Source of the DNA: Pedobacter cryotolerans
GTDB taxonomy: Bacteria; Bacteroidota; Bacteroidia; Sphingobacteriales; Sphingobacteriaceae
Direction of reading: 5' to 3'
NCBI RefSeq assembly: GCF_005116475.1
Contig: NZ_SWBO01000012.1
Location: forward strand, 1-64,000
DNA length: 64,000 nucleotides
This document shows positions 9,365 to 17,380 of this stretch, piece by piece. Both the position numbers and the translations under genes were made by a program. How positions within the stretch are numbered: the first letter of the stretch is position 1; each line of letters starts with the position of its first letter. The notes under the pieces were generated by a model. That model was not told the origin of the DNA. It was given only the letters and a program-made list of their open reading frames with translations, and ran no database searches.

Positions 9365-10054
9365 TTGAAAGAAGTACTCCCTGTGTTTAATTCGGCAGTC
9401 TCTATAGATTGTGTTTTATTTGGTTTCGACAATGGCGAACTCAAAATTTTATTAATTGAGCGAAATGAAGAACCATTTAAAGATTGGTGGGCCTTGCCAG
9501 GCAATTTGGTAGGTGAAAACGAAAGTGTAGATCAATCTGCATCGCGAATTTTGCATGAACTTACGGGTTTAAGTGATATTTACATGGAGCAATATTTTAC
9601 TTTTGGTGAGGTAGACCGGCATCCCCAAGGTAGGGTTATTACAGTTGCTTATTATGCCATGTTGCGTTTAGGGGGTGATAAAGCACTAAAGCCTTTAACC
9701 ACTTATGCAAAAAAAGCCCAGTGGATTAACGTAAAAGAATTGCCTAAACTAGGGTTTGACCACCAACATATTTTTGATAAGGGATTAGAAAAAATAAAAC
9801 GTAGAATTAAGCATTTGCCCATAGCTTTTGAGTTATTGCCCGAGAAATTTACGTTAACGCAAGTGCAAAATGTGTACGAACTGATTTTGGGTAAAAAGTT
9901 AGATAAGCGGAATTTTAGAAAGAAAATTTTAAGTTTTGGGGTTTTAAAAGAACTCGATGAAAAGCAAAAAGGTGTTTCTTTTAGGGCTGCAACTCTTTAT
10001 AAATTTGACAAAAGAAAATATGCTAAACTATTTGGTAAAGAAATTTCTTTTTAA
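9365..10054 (+). CDS. NUDIX-fold transcriptional regulator (NrtR/AraR-like)
   Basis: Predicted sugar-responsive regulator of 229 residues: an N-terminal NUDIX-fold ligand domain (about 10-140) and a C-terminal winged-helix part (about 150-229, with LTQVQNVYELILGKKLDKRNFRKKI). The start VFNSAVSIDCVLFGFDNGELKILLI is split here only for description and is typical of NrtR-like proteins. The NUDIX box (47-69) has lost residues: the first G is N, RE is RI, and EE is EL, so hydrolysis is unlikely and ligand sensing is likely. TTG 9365 is preferred; GTG 9317 is a longer alternative that would leave little room for a promoter. It is divergent from pfkA across an operator palindrome. Family precedent: NrtR for NAD metabolism and AraR for arabinose. 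Confidence 0.78.
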   Translation: MKEVLPVFNSAVSIDCVLFGFDNGELKILLIERNEEPFKDWWALPGNLVGENESVDQSASRILHELTGLSDIYMEQYFTFGEVDRHPQGRVITVAYYAMLRLGGDKALKPLTTYAKKAQWINVKELPKLGFDHQHIFDKGLEKIKRRIKHLPIAFELLPEKFTLTQVQNVYELILGKKLDKRNFRKKILSFGVLKELDEKQKGVSFRAATLYKFDKRKYAKLFGKEISF

Positions 10055-10110
10055 GTTTTTAAATAGTTTTAATTAAAAAAGCTAAATAGTTAGCTAACTT
10101 TTAGTTACAA

Positions 10111-10127
10111 GTGTTATATTTACACTA
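10111..10127 (+). promoter_or_regulatory. Palindromic operator before the small T9SS protein (site C)
   Basis: GTGTT-N5-TACAC (10111-10125) followed by TA matches the site at 9259 with the same 5-nt spacer. It contains a -7-like TATATTTA and ends 16 nt before the ATG at 10142. This places the secreted protein in the predicted sugar regulon. It also lies 57 nt after the regulator stop. Confidence 0.55.
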
Positions 10128-10141
10128 AGAACCCCAATTAT

Positions 10142-10573
10142 ATGGAGAAACTCTACAAATTAATTGTACTTTTTGTTGGGCTAACCGTGTTGAACTTAAC
10201 TGCTCAAGCACAGCAAAATCGGCGTGCTCCATATTTGTTTTTATCTGCCTATTCAAATTTTTCTTCGTTTTACGGCTGGGATGATATTTTGAACCATAGT
10301 AAGCCTCAACAAACGCTTGATTTTATTAATTATCCTAATCCTGCAAGTGCATCAACTACTGTATCTTATTATTTAGCTAACAAAGCAAACATTCAGCTAC
10401 GTGTAATAGATTTGGCGGGTAAACAATTGGCTGTTTTAATTAAACAACAGCAAAACGCTGGTAAGCATGAATATTATTGGGAATTTGCCAGAAATAACAT
10501 CAGCGCTGGTATGTATATTCTGTTTTTGCAAGTGGATAACAAATCTTACAGCAGGAAAATTATTGTGCAATAG
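10142..10573 (+). CDS. Small secreted protein with type IX sorting domain
   Basis: A 143-residue protein with a signal peptide (MEKLYKLIVLFVGL, then cleavage after AQAQ). Its last 80 residues form a type A T9SS C-terminal domain: NYPNPASASTTVSYYL, then IQLRVIDLAGKQL, then GMYILFLQVDNKSYSRKIIV. Only about 35 residues lie between them, so it has no room for an enzyme. Such domains target proteins across the outer membrane and are normally cleaved. It may be a truncated cargo, a surface anchor peptide or a decoy. The palindromic operator in its promoter suggests sugar control. Confidence 0.72.
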   Translation: MEKLYKLIVLFVGLTVLNLTAQAQQNRRAPYLFLSAYSNFSSFYGWDDILNHSKPQQTLDFINYPNPASASTTVSYYLANKANIQLRVIDLAGKQLAVLIKQQQNAGKHEYYWEFARNNISAGMYILFLQVDNKSYSRKIIVQ

Positions 10574-10607
10574 ATGAGGATATTGAAAATCTATAATAGC
10601 TTGCGCA

Positions 10608-10640
10608 TTAGGATCCCCACCTGCGTGGGGATGACGCCCA
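10608..10640. repeat. Short palindromic intergenic repeat
   Basis: ATCCCCACCTGCGTGGGGAT is a compact hairpin (ATCCCCAC / GTGGGGAT) followed by GACGCC. It resembles the tips of repeat units found elsewhere in this window's intergenic spaces. Confidence 0.5.
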
Positions 10641-10679
10641 AGTAAGGAGTTCGTGATGTTTGGGGCTAATTTATTTTAT

Positions 10680-10714
10680 AAAAAAAAGCCCCTTCCAATA
10701 AATTTTGAAAGAGG
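10680..10714 (-). terminator. Terminator of the bestrophin gene
   Basis: AGCCCCTTCC pairs imperfectly with GAAAGAGGCT across an AT loop. On the minus strand a run of eight T follows. It lies about 25 nt after the stop of the bestrophin gene. Confidence 0.7.
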
Positions 10715-10736
10715 CTATATATTTGGTATTAATCAT

Positions 10737-11663
10737 TTATAAGATGTAGTAAGAGCCGATACTTGCTTTTTCTACTTGTGGCATGTCTTCATATAATTTT
10801 TGGTCATCAATCATTTGACATAAATCTTTTTCGATTGTTCTACAAATTGTTGTTGTTGGTGTATCAGTAGGTTTATTTTCGAAAGGATCTTGTAAATGCA
10901 CTGCCATTTTTTCTACTAACAAAAAGAAGGTAGCAATAGCAATAACTAAAGGAACTTCCATATATCCAAAGTATTCAATCAATCCGAAAGGTAATAACAC
11001 AATAAATAAATGGATTGACATATTGATATATTTACTGTACGTTACTGGGAAAACGGTATTTTTAATACGCTCAGATCCACCCATGTGGTTACATAAAGCC
11101 GTTAAAGTTTTGTCAATCTCTATTTGCTGATATTTGTTAAGCCAACCTTCATTTAAGGCTCTTTTTAAATCCATCGCATGTAACTCTAACAAAGCCACAG
11201 TTACATTACGTTGATTTTTTATAAAAGCCATTTCATTTTTATCGAGGTATCTTTCTAAGCCTTTGTGTGCGCTAAAACCTCGTAGCTGTTGACTTAAAGC
11301 ATTACACCAAGCAATTTGTCGTCTAATGAAACGTTTCTGAAAGTTTTCTACCTCTGGCAAAGCATAAGGATTATCAACCAATGAAACAATCTGTCTGGCC
11401 AAGGTTCTTGAGTCGTTAACAATTGCTCCCCATAAAATTCTGGCTTCCCACCACCTGTCGTAAGCCTGATTAGATCTAAACGCTAGCAACAATGAAATAA
11501 TGGTGCCTAATAATGCCGGAACAGCAAGAGGGATTGATATTCTGGTTACGTGGAAATTTTGATAAAGCACTACTATGCCTAGCGAATAGGCAGTTACAAA
11601 GAAAATTTCTTTTTTAATTTTCCCAAAAATATAAGACAGGGGGATATTATTTCGTAGTAGCAT
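10737..11663 (-). CDS. Bestrophin-family anion channel
   Basis: Inner membrane protein of 308 residues of the bestrophin/UPF0187 (YneE) family, pentameric chloride or anion channels. Seen are the N-terminal amphipathic start, two early membrane segments (about 17-60), the conserved LLAFRSNQAYDRWWEARILWG stretch given here in shortened form as FRSNQAYDRWWEAR, and later membrane segments around 205-245. The C-terminal KPTDTPTTTICRTIEKDL fits bacterial members. It lies 39 nt after a universal stress protein gene on the same strand, so the two may be co-transcribed. Confidence 0.9.
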   Translation of the reverse strand: MLLRNNIPLSYIFGKIKKEIFFVTAYSLGIVVLYQNFHVTRISIPLAVPALLGTIISLLLAFRSNQAYDRWWEARILWGAIVNDSRTLARQIVSLVDNPYALPEVENFQKRFIRRQIAWCNALSQQLRGFSAHKGLERYLDKNEMAFIKNQRNVTVALLELHAMDLKRALNEGWLNKYQQIEIDKTLTALCNHMGGSERIKNTVFPVTYSKYINMSIHLFIVLLPFGLIEYFGYMEVPLVIAIATFFLLVEKMAVHLQDPFENKPTDTPTTTICRTIEKDLCQMIDDQKLYEDMPQVEKASIGSYYIL

Positions 11664-11702
11664 GATGATAAAATTTGGGTTAAAAACTACGCTTAACTTT
11701 TA

Positions 11703-12197
11703 TTAGGCGCTTATTGACGAGCGTTTTTCAGACATTTTTGTCTCGAACAGCTTTTCTTCTCCAGCAAATTGGGTAATATCCAATTCTAAAACATCGCAAC
11801 CGCATCTTTTAGTTATGGTTGATGGATCTATGCTATTTTTATGTAAGGGCGTAAAATTGTAATCTTTAGGGTATGCAATACACGAGGCATCTTTTGCTTC
11901 TATAAAGTTTTTGAAAGCAGCTACAGAACTACCATAAAAATAATCTATCCCAATAAATTTAATGTGATTGGGATATTTTTGCTTGTACAATTCTAATTGA
12001 GTATAAAACTCATCGCTCACATTTTCGTAATCTCTGCTTCTGCGACTAAGCATTAGCATATCTGTAATTGAATCTGAAAGTTTAAAGGCATGAATAAAAA
12101 CTATCCCGATTTCTTCTGGTTTGTGCGTAATTACCAGTGAGTCTATAATTTTTAAGCTTTCTACGTTGAAGTCTGTTGGAACTAATACGGTTTTCAT
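11703..12197 (-). CDS. Universal stress protein-like protein
   Basis: A 164-residue cytoplasmic protein that starts MKTVLVPTDFNVESLKIIDSL, shown here as the UspA-type first strand with its conserved Asp, followed by alternating strands and helices. The ATP-binding GxxG...S/T motif near the C terminus is not evident, so it may belong to the non-ATP-binding group or be diverged. It lies upstream of the bestrophin gene and downstream of a two-component system, both on the same strand. Function beyond stress-related signalling cannot be stated. Confidence 0.6.
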   Translation of the reverse strand: MKTVLVPTDFNVESLKIIDSLVITHKPEEIGIVFIHAFKLSDSITDMLMLSRRSRDYENVSDEFYTQLELYKQKYPNHIKFIGIDYFYGSSVAAFKNFIEAKDASCIAYPKDYNFTPLHKNSIDPSTITKRCGCDVLELDITQFAGEEKLFETKMSEKRSSISA

Positions 12198-12324
12198 AAC
12201 TCTTCTTGTTTTAATAAATGATTAAATTATTTATACAAGTTTAGGGCTATGTTATTATAACCAAATAAGAGTGAGATTAGAACGAGATTAGAATTTCAAA
12301 TAATTGATTTTTAATAATACAAAG

Positions 12325-13674
12325 CTAAGAAATTGGAAGCAGAACTTTAATTTCTGTGCCAATTTTTTCTTGTGAGGAGATGCCAATACTACCGCGATGT
12401 AAGCGAATAATGTTTAATGATAATGGCAAACCTATTCCGTAGCCTTTAAATGGCGAAGTATTAGAAGCTCGATAAAAAGGTTCGAAAATATGTTGTATAT
12501 CACCCTGTGGAATGCCAATGCCTTGGTCTTTGATGGCAATTGATAATACATTTAATTTACTTTCGAGGGTAATGAGTACAGGTTTATTGTTGGAGTATTT
12601 GCAAGCGTTGCTTACAATGTTAGTAATAGCTAGCTTAATTAAGTTTCTATTGGCTTTTAAGGTGATTTTGCTTTCATCATCAGGTAGTTGACTAAAATCT
12701 ATTTCAATTTTACTCTCTGGATGAACTTGAGTAACCGCATTTTGAGTTTCTAGAATTAGCTCGTCCATTCTTACCTGTTCCCAGGGTTGGTTTTGCCCAT
12801 TAAAGCCCGATTGAGCTAGGCCCAACAAACTTGTTAAAATATGCTCTAACCTTTCTGCTTCATCTCTTATTTTGGTTAAAGCCCTAAATTGTTTATCACT
12901 TAAATCTTCGTTTCTAATGGCTAGCTCAACTTCACCACTTATAATTGTTAAGGGAGTTCTTAGTTCATGAGATGCATTGCTGATGAAATTGTTTTGCGTT
13001 TCGAAAGCTGTTTCTAAACGATTAAGCATATTGTTAAAAGTTTGAGAAAGTTGAGACATTTCATCTGTTCCTTTAACATCTAAGCGCAAGTGTAAATTTT
13101 CTGCTTTTATTTTTTTAACACTTTTAATAATGTTTCTGAGCGGATTTAACATGTAGTTAGAAAATTTCCAGCCTACTATAAACGAAGTGAATACAGAAAG
13201 AAAAAAACCAACAATTAAAATTTTCTGTAAATCTCTCAATTCTCTAAATCCGAATGGATCGTTGGCAGAAACAATAACAATGTAGCTTTGCTGATTTCTA
13301 GTAACTAATTTTCCGGCATAAAAATGATTTTCTTTTCGGTACCTAGATAATCTCCCTGCATTAATGTTATCGAAAAAACTTTTAGGTAAATCCATCTCAA
13401 ATTTGGGGATTGACGTTCCATTTTTTTCGATAAAATATTCTTTCTCATCTGGCAACCGCTCTAAATATTGATTTCTAACTTTTGCATAAGCATTGTTATT
13501 CTTGTCGTCAGAAAATTTAATTTCTGCCGCTATGTTAACCCTGGCTTCAAGACGTTTGTAAAAATCTTCGAAGGCAAACTCATTTGAGAAATACCAAACA
13601 AAGCCACTCAGTAATGTAATGATTACAGCGGATAGGATGGCAAATAATAGCGTTATTTTTTTGGCGATATTCAT
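12325..13674 (-). CDS. Sensor histidine kinase (HAMP-HisKA-HATPase)
   Basis: A 449-residue membrane kinase. Membrane segments lie at about 9-30 and 152-170 and enclose a periplasmic sensor of some 120 residues. HAMP follows (172-225), then HisKA with SNASHELRTP (phospho-acceptor H236), then the ATPase with N box (NIVSNACKYS), G1 (DQGIGIP) and G2 (GYGIGLPLS). This layout resembles CusS-type kinases. Its start overlaps the stop of the response regulator gene by one base (TAATG), so the pair is translationally coupled. The signal is unknown. Confidence 0.93.
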   Translation of the reverse strand: MNIAKKITLLFAILSAVIITLLSGFVWYFSNEFAFEDFYKRLEARVNIAAEIKFSDDKNNNAYAKVRNQYLERLPDEKEYFIEKNGTSIPKFEMDLPKSFFDNINAGRLSRYRKENHFYAGKLVTRNQQSYIVIVSANDPFGFRELRDLQKILIVGFFLSVFTSFIVGWKFSNYMLNPLRNIIKSVKKIKAENLHLRLDVKGTDEMSQLSQTFNNMLNRLETAFETQNNFISNASHELRTPLTIISGEVELAIRNEDLSDKQFRALTKIRDEAERLEHILTSLLGLAQSGFNGQNQPWEQVRMDELILETQNAVTQVHPESKIEIDFSQLPDDESKITLKANRNLIKLAITNIVSNACKYSNNKPVLITLESKLNVLSIAIKDQGIGIPQGDIQHIFEPFYRASNTSPFKGYGIGLPLSLNIIRLHRGSIGISSQEKIGTEIKVLLPIS

Positions 13675-14351
13675 TAAACTTCTTTTAAAACATAGCCTAA
13701 ACCTATGGCAGTATGTATTAATTTTTCTAATTCTGGCTTATCAATTTTTTTACGGAGATAATTTACATACACATCTACCACGTTTGTACCCATGTTAAAA
13801 TCTATGTCCCAGACATTTTCTAAAATATCAATACGAGAAAGTATTTTGCCTTTGTTTTTTGCCATAAACTCCAGTAGCCTATATTCTGTAGCGGTTAATA
13901 CGATTTCGGTATTTGCCCTTTTAACTGATTTTGCGGTTAGGTTTAGTTGTAAATCGGCAATATTAATAATTTGATCATTTGCAGCTGCACCATTGTATCG
14001 TCTCAGTAACATCCTAATTCTTGCGCAAAGTTCTGCAAATTTAAACGGTTTAATCAGGTAATCATCGGCACCGTTATCTAAGCCATTTACTACATTTTCT
14101 GTAGTGCCCAAAGCTGTTAGCATAATAATAGGTATGCTTGGCTTTTTGTCTTTAATAATTTTACAAAGCTCTAAACCATTAATGCCGGGTAGCATAATAT
14201 CTAAAATAATGAGATCGAAGTTGTTGGTTAACGCCATTTTTTCGCCAATTAAACCATCTGGCGCAACGCTTACATTAAATCCCTCTTCAGCTAAGCCTCT
14301 GGTAACAACCGAAACAACATTGGGTTCATCTTCAACTAGTAACAAATTCAT
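13674..14351 (-). CDS. OmpR/PhoB-family response regulator
   Basis: A 225-residue regulator with an N-terminal receiver (acidic pocket VEDEP, phospho-acceptor D51 in ILDIMLPG, conserved K in YLIKPF) and a C-terminal winged helix (EIVLTATEYRLLEFM ... VVDVYVNYLRKKI). The ATG at 14351 is preferred; a TTG nine bases upstream adds only three residues. It forms a two-gene operon with the kinase that follows. Targets are not visible. Confidence 0.94.
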   Translation of the reverse strand: MNLLLVEDEPNVVSVVTRGLAEEGFNVSVAPDGLIGEKMALTNNFDLIILDIMLPGINGLELCKIIKDKKPSIPIIMLTALGTTENVVNGLDNGADDYLIKPFKFAELCARIRMLLRRYNGAAANDQIINIADLQLNLTAKSVKRANTEIVLTATEYRLLEFMAKNKGKILSRIDILENVWDIDFNMGTNVVDVYVNYLRKKIDKPELEKLIHTAIGLGYVLKEV

Positions 14352-14470
14352 CAGCAACAAATATTCTAAAATATATGGTTAAACAAAAGTTTAACCTATT
14401 ATAATTTAAAAGCTTAACGTATTTTAACAAAAGATAGACAATGTATGTTTTAACATTTAATAATAATGCA

Positions 14471-14498
14471 AAAAAACCTTGCAATTGAGCAAGGTTTT
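14471..14498 (-). terminator. Bidirectional-type terminator after the SRPBCC gene
   Basis: AAAACCTTGC (14473-14482) and GCAAGGTTTT (14489-14498) form a perfect 10-bp stem with a 6-nt loop, and a T run follows on the minus strand. It ends transcription of the gene at 14517-15053. Confidence 0.85.
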
Positions 14499-14516
14499 AG
14501 ATTTGATGGAAGTAAA

Positions 14517-15053
14517 TTACATTCCGCTTTCTGATTTTTCTTTTAGGTATTTTAATCCATCCTCAAAGTCTTTACCAATCATGCTGTCCATGCTCATAAA
14601 AACGCCCATCCATTTACCCATCAAATTATTATCGCCACTCATGCTCCAAGTTACTTTTTTATTGGCTCCATCTGTGGTATTTTCAAATTTTGTATCTGCT
14701 AAACTTTCAAATGGTTCAATAAATTTCAATTCAATATCCACCATTTTATTCGTTTCAACTTGTTTAATTTTCATTTGTCCAGTACCTGTTTCTTCGCCAA
14801 CCCATTGGTATAAATGAGTAGGTTGGGCAATTGGTCCACTGATTGTTGTTTTTGCTGATGGCTCCATTTTATACCATGGATTCCATTTCAAAAATTCATT
14901 AAAATTAGCAATGTTGTTGTAAATTGTACTGTCTGATGCATTGATCATGGTAGATCTACTTACTGAATAGGTTTTAGGCAGCAACATGCCGCCTACAAGA
15001 ATTATTACAGCCAGAGCAGCCACAATAATCCCTAATACTTTTAAAAATTTCAT
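14517..15053 (-). CDS. Membrane-anchored SRPBCC-family protein
   Basis: A 178-residue protein with one N-terminal membrane segment (about 5-26, VLGIIVAALAVIILVGGMLL) and then a START/polyketide-cyclase-like SRPBCC fold: SRSTMINASDSTIYNNIANF, then WNPWYKMEPS, then a C-terminal helix (MIGKDFEDGLKYLKEKSE). Such folds bind hydrophobic ligands. The pattern is common in Bacteroidota as a family of unknown function. It appears to be a single-gene unit with its own terminator. Confidence 0.75.
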   Translation of the reverse strand: MKFLKVLGIIVAALAVIILVGGMLLPKTYSVSRSTMINASDSTIYNNIANFNEFLKWNPWYKMEPSAKTTISGPIAQPTHLYQWVGEETGTGQMKIKQVETNKMVDIELKFIEPFESLADTKFENTTDGANKKVTWSMSGDNNLMGKWMGVFMSMDSMIGKDFEDGLKYLKEKSESGM

Positions 15054-15113
15054 AAGATTTGTTTTTTGGTTTAATTAAAGATAAAAATAAACCAACTCAA
15101 AACAAAGTGGATT

Positions 15114-15788
15114 TTACTTGCTCACCTTAATTGGAGCGCCTTTTAAATTCAAATCCTGTAATTCTTCTCTAATATTCTTCATGAAGGTTTTTCCTGGGTC
15201 AATTTTACCAGATTGATAATAAGGATTTGTTTCACGCCATAATGAAGTATTTTTGAACAAGGTATGCTCGTAATGGCCAATTAAGTATTCAATTTTATAT
15301 TTCTTATTCAAATACCTCACTAACTTTTCGTTGGCTAATAACTGCGCTTTAGTGAGCGGATAATCATTACTGCCCACGTTTTCGATGCCAATAGCGCAAT
15401 AATTTAAGCCAATAACGTGCCTAGCAAATGTAGTATCGGGTAATAGCTGATAAATTGTCCCATCTCTATCTACCAAAAAATGAGAAGAAACATTTAAGCT
15501 GCTTGCTCCTGTTAAATTTTTTCTTCCGCTAGGTAAAATAGATTTATTAAACGCGTTGTAAGTTCCCATTAAACTTCTTGAAGCTGTCCAATGCAAAACA
15601 ATCATCGTTGGTTTTATGGTTGGTTCATCTTGTATTAAAGCATGTCGCCTTTTTAAGTAATCTAACGAAAGTTTAGTTCTTGTAGCATCAAAAATAATGG
15701 GCTTATCAACAATGTTAATTTGCTGAGCGAAAGCAAAATTTGAACTTATGCTTAAAAGAAGAAGTAGAAATTTTTGGTAGCTGGTCAT
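15114..15788 (-). CDS. Exported N-acetylmuramoyl-L-alanine amidase
   Basis: A 224-residue peptidoglycan amidase of the Amidase_2/PGRP fold. A signal peptide (SYQKFLLLLLSISSNFAFAQ) is followed by the zinc-site strand IVLHWTASRS, then SSHFLVDRDGTIYQLLPD, then HVIGLNYCAIGIENVG, and the later GHYEHT. It cleaves the amide bond between muramic acid and the stem peptide; the likely role is wall turnover or recycling in the periplasm. It is flanked downstream by an SRPBCC gene on the same strand, with a 60-nt gap. Confidence 0.87.
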   Translation of the reverse strand: MTSYQKFLLLLLSISSNFAFAQQINIVDKPIIFDATRTKLSLDYLKRRHALIQDEPTIKPTMIVLHWTASRSLMGTYNAFNKSILPSGRKNLTGASSLNVSSHFLVDRDGTIYQLLPDTTFARHVIGLNYCAIGIENVGSNDYPLTKAQLLANEKLVRYLNKKYKIEYLIGHYEHTLFKNTSLWRETNPYYQSGKIDPGKTFMKNIREELQDLNLKGAPIKVSK

Positions 15789-15809
15789 TTAGTAAGCTGT
15801 ATAATCAAA

Positions 15810-15885
15810 CAGATGTAATCCTGAGCATAGTCGAAGGTTTTTGATGAAGTAATTGTCTTCGACTACGCTCAGACTGACAAAACTT
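15810..15885. repeat. Palindromic intergenic repeat
   Basis: Two arms, CCTGAGCATAGTCGAAG and CTTCGACTACGCTCAGACTG, pair imperfectly around an AT-rich centre and give a stem-loop of about 65 nt. It belongs to the same loose family as units at 26791 and 17843. Confidence 0.6.
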
Positions 15886-15921
15886 CTTGAAATGATGTAT
15901 TAGATTTATTGAATAATTAAA

Positions 15922-16344
15922 TTATTTATAAAACCTCAAAACTAATCTATTGTAATCAATTTTAGCTTTGTATTTCATTAAAATATCGCCACCAATTATT
16001 GCCGCAATGGCGGGATGGCCCATCGTTAAGTACGTGTCGGTAACACTTTGTAAATCTAAAGCAACGGCCTCGTAATTTTTTAAAGTTAAACCACCAATTT
16101 TAAGCTTAGGTATGATACCTTGTAATGTTTCAGAAGTGCTAAAAATTGTTGCTGCTTGTGTTTCTTCGCTTACAGAAATTTCATTCACATGTTTTTCCAT
16201 TAATGCTTTGTCGAAAACCGAACGCGAGGCTCCAGTATCTAAAACTGCAAATTGCGTTTCCCCAAAAACAACAATTTCCACCAAAAGGTGGAAACCGTCG
16301 TCTTGTAAATTAATAAGTTTTAATGGAACGGTGATTGTTCTCAT
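15922..16344 (-). CDS. Retropepsin-like aspartic protease
   Basis: A 140-residue single-domain protein. The active site is seen as VLDTGASRSVFD (residues 35-46), the DTGA motif of retropepsin-like proteases, which act as dimers. A second glycine-rich region (IIGGDILMKYKAKIDY) near the C terminus matches the hydrophobic-GD motif of the family. No signal peptide is visible. Bacterial members of this size are poorly studied; the substrate is unknown. Confidence 0.75.
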   Translation of the reverse strand: MRTITVPLKLINLQDDGFHLLVEIVVFGETQFAVLDTGASRSVFDKALMEKHVNEISVSEETQAATIFSTSETLQGIIPKLKIGGLTLKNYEAVALDLQSVTDTYLTMGHPAIAAIIGGDILMKYKAKIDYNRLVLRFYK

Positions 16345-16356
16345 ATATCAATAGAA

Positions 16357-16435
16357 TTGTCATTCTGACGAAGGAAGAATCTCTGAGACAAATAACTTAG
16401 AGATACTTCTCCACCACGGCGGATCAGAATGACAA
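16357..16435. repeat. Palindromic intergenic repeat with perfect 12-bp ends
   Basis: TTGTCATTCTGA (16357-16368) and TCAGAATGACAA (16424-16435) are perfect inverted ends. A nested pair, AATCTCTGAG with CTTAGAGAT, makes a longer hairpin. It fills most of the gap between the protease gene and mdh. Confidence 0.7.
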
Positions 16436-16441
16436 AATGTG

Positions 16442-17380
16442 TTAAACTAATTTCATTTCAGCCAATACGCTATTCATGTTACGCACCGCATCTGCACTTT
16501 TGTTAAATGCAGCTTGTTCTTCATCGTTTAATTTATAGTCGATAATTTTTTCCCAACCATCTTTTCCAACAATAACTGGCACGCCTAAACAAATATCTTG
16601 CTGACCGTATTCACCTTCTAAAGCAACGCAACAAGTAAATAGTTTTTTCTCGTCACGCACAATAGATTCAACCAAAGCAGCACCTGCTGCTCCAGGAGCA
16701 TACCATGCCGAAGTACCTAATAAACCAGTTAAAGTAGCACCGCCAACCATCGTATCAGCAGCAACTTTTGCTAAAGTAGCTTCATCTAATAATTCGCTTA
16801 CAGGCAAACTTTGGTAAGTAGCGTAACGCGTTAAAGGGATCATCGTCGTATCACCGTGTCCGCCAATTACAAAACCTTGTAAATCGTTCGAGTTACAGTT
16901 TAAAGCCACACTTAAATAATATTTAAAACGAGCGCTATCTAAAGTTCCGCCCATACCAATAATGCGGTTTTTTGGTAATCCTAATGATTTTAATGCCAAA
17001 TAAGTCATCGTATCCATTGGGTTACTAATCACGATGATAATCGCATCTGGCGAATATTTTAAGATATTTTCTGCCACACCTTTTACAATACCAGCATTAA
17101 TACCGATCAATTCTTCACGTGTCATCCCCGGTTTACGCGGCAAGCCTGAGGTAATTACAGCCACAGCAGAACCTGCCGTTTGACTATAATCGTTGGTTAC
17201 ACCCTTAATTTTTGTGTCGAAGCCCAATAAGGTCGCGGTTTGCATCATATCGATGGCTTTACCTTCAGCAAAACCTTCTTTAATGTCTAACAATACCAAT
17301 TCTTCGGCTAATTCTTTTCTAGCGATGTTATCTGCACAGGTTGCACCTACGGCTCCTGCACCTACTACCGTTATTTTCAT
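16442..17380 (-). CDS. mdh: Malate dehydrogenase (LDH-like type)
   Basis: Interconverts malate and oxaloacetate with NAD in the TCA cycle. The 312 residues show GAGAVGATCADN for NAD binding, D32 of the adenosine site, substrate arginines R82 and R88 in GLPRKPGMTREEL, R151, and catalytic H175 in IGGHGDTTM. R82 selects malate over lactate. The length and motifs fit the LDH-like MDH group usual in Bacteroidota. It stands alone, with repeats on both sides. Confidence 0.96.
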   Translation of the reverse strand: MKITVVGAGAVGATCADNIARKELAEELVLLDIKEGFAEGKAIDMMQTATLLGFDTKIKGVTNDYSQTAGSAVAVITSGLPRKPGMTREELIGINAGIVKGVAENILKYSPDAIIIVISNPMDTMTYLALKSLGLPKNRIIGMGGTLDSARFKYYLSVALNCNSNDLQGFVIGGHGDTTMIPLTRYATYQSLPVSELLDEATLAKVAADTMVGGATLTGLLGTSAWYAPGAAGAALVESIVRDEKKLFTCCVALEGEYGQQDICLGVPVIVGKDGWEKIIDYKLNDEEQAAFNKSADAVRNMNSVLAEMKLV

